From positions 1 to 7,305 of the forward strand of contig JANYCO010000149.1 of NCBI GenBank assembly GCA_025360235.1: a stretch of 7,305 nt of DNA. Direction: 5' to 3'. This DNA is from Cytophagales bacterium. GTDB lineage: Bacteria > Bacteroidota > Bacteroidia > Cytophagales > Cytophagaceae. This document shows positions 5,485 through 7,305 of the stretch, one piece after another; position 1 is the first letter of the stretch; the number at the start of each line of letters is the position of its first letter. The notes under the pieces were generated by a model. It was not told the DNA's origin, did no database searches, and saw only the letters and a list, made by a program, of their open reading frames with translations. A program made the position numbers and the translations under genes.

Positions 5485-7305
5485 TTACTTACCAACCAAA
5501 ATAAAAGGCGCCCAGTAAAATGGTTTATTAAACTGTCCTTGTTCAATCATTTTTAATTTTGCTTTTCTTAGAGCATAACTGTAATCTTCATTTGCCTGAC
5601 TTTCTTTTAATACTTGACTATAAAAATCAACCATCAAAAGAGAGGTAGACTTATCGGCTACACTCCATAAAGATACAACAAGATTTTGAGCTCCTGCAAA
5701 CAACAATGCTCTTGTAAGGCCGATAATACCTTCTCCCTTCTGGACTTTCCCTAAACCTGTCTGACATGCCGACAATGTGACAAGATCGGCATTAATTTTT
5801 AAATTATAAATTTCTCCTGAATACAAATTTCCATCTTCTTTTTTAGTTGTATCTGCCGATAAATATATTTCCGATAATTCCGGTTTATTCTCATCAACAA
5901 TTCCATGCGTGGCAAAATGCAAATATTTATACTTCTCCAATTCGCCAGACTTAATAAGACTCTCTTGTACATATTTGCCGGTATAATATTTACTCTGAAT
6001 ATTTTTCGTCTTGAAAAGATCATTTATATTAAAAACTTCCTCCTTTGTTGAAGGAAGACTTACTAATTTATTCCCGGGGAAATCTATCGGAGCACATAAA
6101 AATATTGCGCCTTCATTTCTTAATGGTTTAAGTTTGGCTTGCTCATACAAATTTGCCGAATAGGAATAGGAAACAGCGCATTTTTTTATCAGAAAGGGAT
6201 AGGAAGAAAGTTTGTCTTTTTCCCAATTCACCCTTTTTGTAAGAAATGATTCAAATGGCACAGTTCCTAGCTTTCCGTCAGGAACTATTATTAGTTTCTT
6301 CAAAGAAGGATTGATTGGGAAAGGAACCAGCTGCTTAAATAATTTATAAGATACGGCTGCAAATATTTCCTGAGCGTCAAAACGAATTGCATTCTTATAA
6401 CCAATAATTAATTTATTCAATTCATCATTTTCTGGTACATCATATACTTCAAATTTTTTCGCTGAAATATAAAATATGTATACACGTTTACTTTCGTCTG
6501 CAATAAAATAACTTACCAATGCAGATTCTTTCCCCAATACATTCTGAATAGATTTTACTGTGGTTACTTTAACATTATACTTAAGATTATAATACTCCGG
6601 AAATTGCTTTTCCATAGAAGCTACAAAATTCTCATATTGACGGTTCAATGAAAATAATTTATCTCTGAAAATTTTTTCACTATTTACATCCGCCTTTTCT
6701 GCCAATTTTTGTTCGTAAAAGGAAATTTCCGCTTTTATAAACTTTTCTTTTTCAAGAAGAGAATCAGGAATATTCGCAAAGTGCTTTGCTTTTGAATCAG
6801 AGATGGCTTCAAGTAAAACGGCTGTTTTACTTTTCTCCGCAAAGTAAAATGCCTTTTCATTGTACACCTTCTTATTAGCAGAACCATCCCGAAGGCTCAT
6901 GCAAACTCTAATGGCATCTTCATAAACACTGGCGGCAAGTTTACCCAATTCGATTTTATCATTTTTATTTGTTTGAACTTTCCTTATTTTTTCAATTAGA
7001 GTGTCGCAAGAATAAAAAGTATTAATTGCCAACCTTAAGTCTGCAGGTTTTAATGTTTTTGACGAATACTGCCCTTCCAGCGTTCGCGCTTTTAACAGAA
7101 GTGAATACAGGAGAATGTTAGCGTTGTAATAATTTCCAATGACAGGATTTTGTTTTACACTTGTATTATTAAAATCAGACACATTAGCACAAAGCGCTTT
7201 CTGATAATTCTCTAATGCTAATTTATATTTATTTTGAGAAGCATAAATAGTTCCGATCTGATTGTATATCCCCGCAATTTCAGGATGTTTCTCACCGAAA
7301 TTCTC
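5485..7305 (-). CDS. TPR-CHAT protein, putative caspase-fold cysteine peptidase (N-terminus outside window)
   Basis: The frame is open to the right edge; 606 residues are visible and the start lies outside. A GTG at 7180-7182 is internal, because the sequence before it is clearly coding. Residues 4-38 form a kinesin-light-chain-type tetratricopeptide repeat (GEKHPEIAGIYNQIGTIYA, then YKLALENYQKAL). More TPR-like helices follow (about 60-175, ending in FAEKSKTAVLLEAISDSKAK), then a charged helical linker (about 183-235). The CHAT domain spans roughly 310-606. It shows IVPDGKLGTVPFES (339-352), LPSTKEEV (417-424), HFATHG with the candidate catalytic His467 (codon 5905-5907), LSACQTG with the candidate nucleophile Cys514 (codon 5764-5766), GEGIIGLTRALLFAGA and a terminal FYWAPFILVG. 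CHAT proteins belong to the caspase/separase clan, and some are proteases activated by partners bound to their TPRs. Both dyad residues are present, so activity is plausible. The protein ends right after the CHAT core, without a C-terminal membrane helix. It is the first visible gene of the probable operon with the receptor. Confidence 0.93.
   Translation of the reverse strand, partial: ENFGEKHPEIAGIYNQIGTIYASQNKYKLALENYQKALCANVSDFNNTSVKQNPVIGNYYNANILLYSLLLKARTLEGQYSSKTLKPADLRLAINTFYSCDTLIEKIRKVQTNKNDKIELGKLAASVYEDAIRVCMSLRDGSANKKVYNEKAFYFAEKSKTAVLLEAISDSKAKHFANIPDSLLEKEKFIKAEISFYEQKLAEKADVNSEKIFRDKLFSLNRQYENFVASMEKQFPEYYNLKYNVKVTTVKSIQNVLGKESALVSYFIADESKRVYIFYISAKKFEVYDVPENDELNKLIIGYKNAIRFDAQEIFAAVSYKLFKQLVPFPINPSLKKLIIVPDGKLGTVPFESFLTKRVNWEKDKLSSYPFLIKKCAVSYSYSANLYEQAKLKPLRNEGAIFLCAPIDFPGNKLVSLPSTKEEVFNINDLFKTKNIQSKYYTGKYVQESLIKSGELEKYKYLHFATHGIVDENKPELSEIYLSADTTKKEDGNLYSGEIYNLKINADLVTLSACQTGLGKVQKGEGIIGLTRALLFAGAQNLVVSLWSVADKSTSLLMVDFYSQVLKESQANEDYSYALRKAKLKMIEQGQFNKPFYWAPFILVGK

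Noticed and set aside
5485..5540. Promoter-like TTTG near the end of the CHAT gene that could drive the receptor gene
   Set aside because: No TAnnTTTG element occurs at the expected spacing; the nearest match has several mismatches.
7180..7182. GTG as a start codon for the CHAT gene, giving a 565-residue protein
   Set aside because: The frame stays open to the window edge, and the 41 residues before this GTG form a clear TPR repeat (GEKHPEIAGIYNQIG), so the codon is an internal valine.
5485..7305. CHAT protein as part of a type III-E CRISPR (TPR-CHAT) effector
   Set aside because: No cas genes or CRISPR repeats are present in the window, and the neighbours are a receptor and a lipoprotein, so nothing supports that assignment.

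Overview
The window is about 7.3 kb of AT-rich DNA that looks like the chromosome of a member of the Bacteroidota. The indicators are an outer-membrane TonB-dependent receptor with an N-terminal carboxypeptidase-regulatory-like domain, a DUF4249 lipoprotein directly after it, a TPR-CHAT protein of the type common in this phylum, weak or absent Shine-Dalgarno sequences, and one plausible Bacteroidota-type promoter. No RNA genes, mobile elements, CRISPR arrays or attachment sites were seen. Coding density is very high, with no gene-free stretch longer than about 55 bp.

Layout: the left edge (1-862, + strand) is the 3' end of a class A penicillin-binding protein (PBP1A type). It converges, with only 7 bp between stop codons, on a small minus-strand gene for a FtsB/DivIC-type septum formation initiator (870-1166). 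To the right, all remaining genes lie on the minus strand and are read from right to left. They are a TPR-CHAT protein with an intact His/Cys dyad (5485-7305, N-terminus outside the window), a TonB-dependent receptor (3081-5456), a DUF4249 lipoprotein (2261-3076) and an unrecognised protein with a protein-kinase-like catalytic core (1222-2247). The gaps between these four genes are 28, 4 and 13 bp, so they probably form one transcription unit. A possible separate promoter sits in the 55-bp gap before the septum gene.

Interpretation: the left part is cell-envelope housekeeping (peptidoglycan synthesis and septum assembly). The right part is a candidate envelope module: an outer-membrane receptor and its partner lipoprotein, encoded with a putative caspase-fold peptidase on a TPR scaffold and a putative phosphotransferase. 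The receptor-DUF4249 pairing is familiar in Bacteroidota. The link with a CHAT peptidase and a kinase-like protein is the part that deserves attention, but its function is an inference from gene order and motifs only.
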